Assembly: GCA_017428945.1 (NCBI GenBank)
Contig: JAFRPW010000036.1
Location: 219,785-283,784 of the forward strand
DNA length: 64,000 nucleotides
From: Bacteroidales bacterium
Lineage (GTDB): Bacteria; Bacteroidota; Bacteroidia; Bacteroidales; UBA932
Reading direction: 5' to 3'
Position 1 is the first letter of the stretch, and the number at the start of each line of letters is the position of its first letter. Under the pieces are notes generated by a model. That model was not told the DNA's origin, made no database searches, and saw only the letters and a list, made by a program, of their open reading frames with translations. Shown here in pieces: positions 62,935-64,000 of this stretch. The position numbers and the translations under genes are program-made.

Positions 62935-63657
62935 ATGAGAACTCTTTTGCGCATTGCATACTGGCCTTTAGCTATTACCATCCTGGCTGTTATCCTCGTC
63001 AGCCTGGACTATTCCTTGGCCCAGGCCGTGCTCATCGCCCTTATGTTCTGCCCCTGCGCTCTTGTCCTGGAATTTTGGATGCCTAAAGCACGAAAGCCGA
63101 TGGACAAATTCTATCTGTCGCTGGCCGTAATGACTTCCGTCATCTTGCTGATTGTAATTCTGCATTTCGGCATATGGACATCCCTGACCAAAGATGGGTT
63201 TTACCAGAGCCAAAAGGACATATCTCCCATGCTCATCAATCCGGCGTTCCTGGGGCTCATTCTCACAACGCTTTCCATCGGCGATTATTTCTGGGTCAAG
63301 TGGATTTCAAAACGATTTAAAGCAAAAGGCCGAACCATAACATTCTTTTCAGAGCGCAAAAGCATGACGCTACCACTGGCCGATATTGCATACATTGAAT
63401 CCAACGATACGGAGGTACGCATTGTTAGCCTTTCTGGGGAATCTTATCGCAATAGGACCGGTATCGGGCAATGGGAGAACCTGCTTGGGGAAGATTTTCT
63501 CCGTATTCACCGTTCCTATCTGGTTAATGTTAATTTGGCTTCCCTGGTTTCTCCGGATATCGTTTCCGTTTGTAGTACGGAACTGCCTGTTTCCCGTAAA
63601 TACAAAGAGACTGTTCTGCTAAGTCTATCAGGGAAACAACAACAAGAAATACAGTAG
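62935..63657 (+). CDS. Membrane-bound LytTR DNA-binding protein
   Basis: The product has 240 residues. About four hydrophobic helices fill residues 5-115 (IAYWPLAITILAVILVSLDY, VMTSVILLIVILHFGIW, LGLILTTLSIGDYFWVKW). A LytTR DNA-binding domain follows (about 135-235): PLADIAYIESNDTEVRIVSL, FLRIHRSYLVNVNLASLV and LPVSRKYKETVLLSL. It has no receiver domain, so it is probably a one-component membrane regulator. It is the last gene of the element. Confidence 0.88.
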   Translation: MRTLLRIAYWPLAITILAVILVSLDYSLAQAVLIALMFCPCALVLEFWMPKARKPMDKFYLSLAVMTSVILLIVILHFGIWTSLTKDGFYQSQKDISPMLINPAFLGLILTTLSIGDYFWVKWISKRFKAKGRTITFFSERKSMTLPLADIAYIESNDTEVRIVSLSGESYRNRTGIGQWENLLGEDFLRIHRSYLVNVNLASLVSPDIVSVCSTELPVSRKYKETVLLSLSGKQQQEIQ

Positions 63658-63702
63658 AAATACATATGGCTCCAGGTGCATTTTACCGGACTTATAGGTC
63701 AA

Positions 63703-63725
63703 TTTTTGGGATACGATTTGGGATA
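63703..63725 (+). repeat. Candidate integrase arm sites (right)
   Basis: TTTTTGGGATACGATT (63703-63718) is identical to part of the left arm region and is followed by a second TTTGGGATA (63717-63725). Confidence 0.6.
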
Positions 63726-63734
63726 TAAAACAGC

Positions 63735-63770
63735 AAAACCGCCTCTGAACGTATTCAGAAGCGGTTTTTT
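63735..63770 (-). terminator. Replacement tRNA operon terminator carried by the element
   Basis: AAAACCGCCTCTGAA and TTCAGAAGCGGTTTTTT form a strong stem directly before the tRNA 3' end. Read on the minus strand it would terminate the tRNA-Ile/tRNA-Ala transcript. Its resemblance to the hairpin at 54764 suggests the element restores termination after insertion. Confidence 0.7.
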
Positions 63771-63791
63771 GTGGAGGTAGTCGGATTCGAA
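63771..63791. other. attR: 21-bp repeat within tRNA-Ala
   Basis: This is the intact tRNA-side copy. It covers the 3' acceptor arm and T arm of tRNA-Ala, a common target of tyrosine integrases. Confidence 0.9.
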
Positions 63792-63844
63792 CCGGCGACC
63801 CCATGCTTGCAAAGCATGTGCTCTACCAGCTGAGCTATACCCCC
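63772..63844 (-). tRNA. tRNA-Ala (TGC)
   Basis: A 73-nt cloverleaf: acceptor GGGGGTA pairs with TACCTCC; D arm GCTCAGCTGGTAGAGC; anticodon stem CATGC-TTTGCAA-GCATG with anticodon TGC; T arm CGCCGGTTCGAATCCGAC. CCA is not encoded. Its 3' end is the insertion site of the mobile element. Confidence 0.95.
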
Positions 63845-63845
63845 C

Positions 63846-63922
63846 TGGTAGGCCCTGGCAGAGTTGAACTGCCGACCTCTACATTATCAGTGTAGCGCTC
63901 TAACCAACTGAGCTAAGAGCCT
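63846..63922 (-). tRNA. tRNA-Ile (GAT)
   Basis: A 74-nt body (63849-63922) plus encoded CCA at 63846-63848. Acceptor AGGCTCT/AGGGCCT, anticodon stem around CTGATAA with anticodon GAT, T arm GGCAGTTCAACTCTGCC. It is 1 base upstream of tRNA-Ala on the minus strand. The Ile-Ala order is that of an rRNA spacer, but no rRNA is seen here. Confidence 0.95.
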
Positions 63923-64000
63923 GTATAATAATGAAAGACTAAAGTACAACCTTGTACCCACTACTAACGAAGCGTCGTGCCACTTTCGGACACAGCTCCA
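63923..64000. other. Right window edge, no feature
   Basis: 78 bases upstream of tRNA-Ile. No 16S 3' end (anti-SD sequence) is present, but the piece is too short to exclude an rRNA operon further right. Confidence 0.4.

Larger units (their letters stand above)
54812..63791. mobile_element. Integrative mobilizable element (about 9 kb) in tRNA-Ala
   Basis: It is bounded by 21-bp perfect direct repeats at 54812-54832 and 63771-63791. The right copy is the 3' end of intact tRNA-Ala(TGC); the left copy is a truncated duplicate. Contents in order are tyrosine integrase, AlbA_2-type protein, membrane protein, DUF3853, candidate oriT, MobC, MobA relaxase, membrane protein, AAA ATPase, small membrane protein (opposite strand) and membrane LytTR regulator. 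There are no type IV secretion genes, so it must use a helper for transfer. Several genes have SD-like AGGAGG sites, unlike the core. Confidence 0.9.

Overview
This window is a piece of a Bacteroidota chromosome, most probably order Bacteroidales. The evidence is the gene content (SusB-type GH97, LytS/LytTR pairs, TPR-HTH regulator, DUF3853 and DUF4298 families, a Bacteroidetes-type integrase), the repeated -7 promoter box TAnnTTTG, and the near absence of Shine-Dalgarno sites before core genes. I cannot name a genus. Housekeeping genes are GC-rich; accessory stretches (8.2-12.3 kb, 43.7-52.4 kb) are clearly AT-richer.

Layout. 0-12.6 kb: a TPR/HTH regulator, a small secreted protein, a large RHS-repeat protein ending in an AT-rich metzincin protease tip, an overlapping candidate immunity gene, an IS4-family element, a lipoprotein and gene debris. 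12.6-21.1 kb: a secreted protein of unknown role, DUF4298, an ExbB-ExbD-TonB operon, an RluB-type pseudouridine synthase, Era and topoisomerase IV subunit A (ParC). 21.1-35.9 kb: glycerate kinase, shikimate kinase, RecJ, BirA, an MBL hydrolase, two tandem deoxynucleoside kinases, an acyl-CoA synthetase, a membrane acyltransferase and UvrA, with two REP-associated tyrosine transposase (RAYT) genes among them. 35.9-45.3 kb: GH97, a P-loop nucleoside kinase, DsbD, a CyuA-like cysteine desulfidase, a small secreted protein and a Fic protein. 45.4-54.4 kb: three related lipoproteins around a LytS/LytTR pair, a large lipoprotein, a small barrel-like protein, gene remnants, and an AbiE-like toxin-antitoxin pair whose toxin lacks its catalytic segment. 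54.8-63.8 kb: a complete integrative mobilizable element (about 9 kb) inserted in the 3' end of tRNA-Ala(TGC). It carries integrase, an AlbA_2/Schlafen-like protein, DUF3853, a candidate oriT, MobC, a MobA relaxase, an AAA ATPase, membrane proteins and a LytTR regulator. tRNA-Ala and tRNA-Ile follow at the right edge.

The most unusual system is the palindromic repeat ecology. Four intergenic repeat families are visible. A 96-bp REP pair has one copy directly behind RAYT 1. A 54-bp GCCGCCTTGACAG hairpin family brackets RAYT 2, with one more copy after uvrA. A composite repeat (a GTCATnCCCGA hairpin followed by three ~50-bp GTCCAC/GTGGAT units) occurs at 30.5 kb and 52.5 kb. Single hairpins of the GTCATnCCCGA type also sit in frame inside parC and dsbD, adding linker peptides to essential or conserved proteins.

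A second recurring theme is promoter placement. Several core genes carry the -7 box only 3-7 nt before the start codon, which predicts leaderless or near-leaderless mRNAs.
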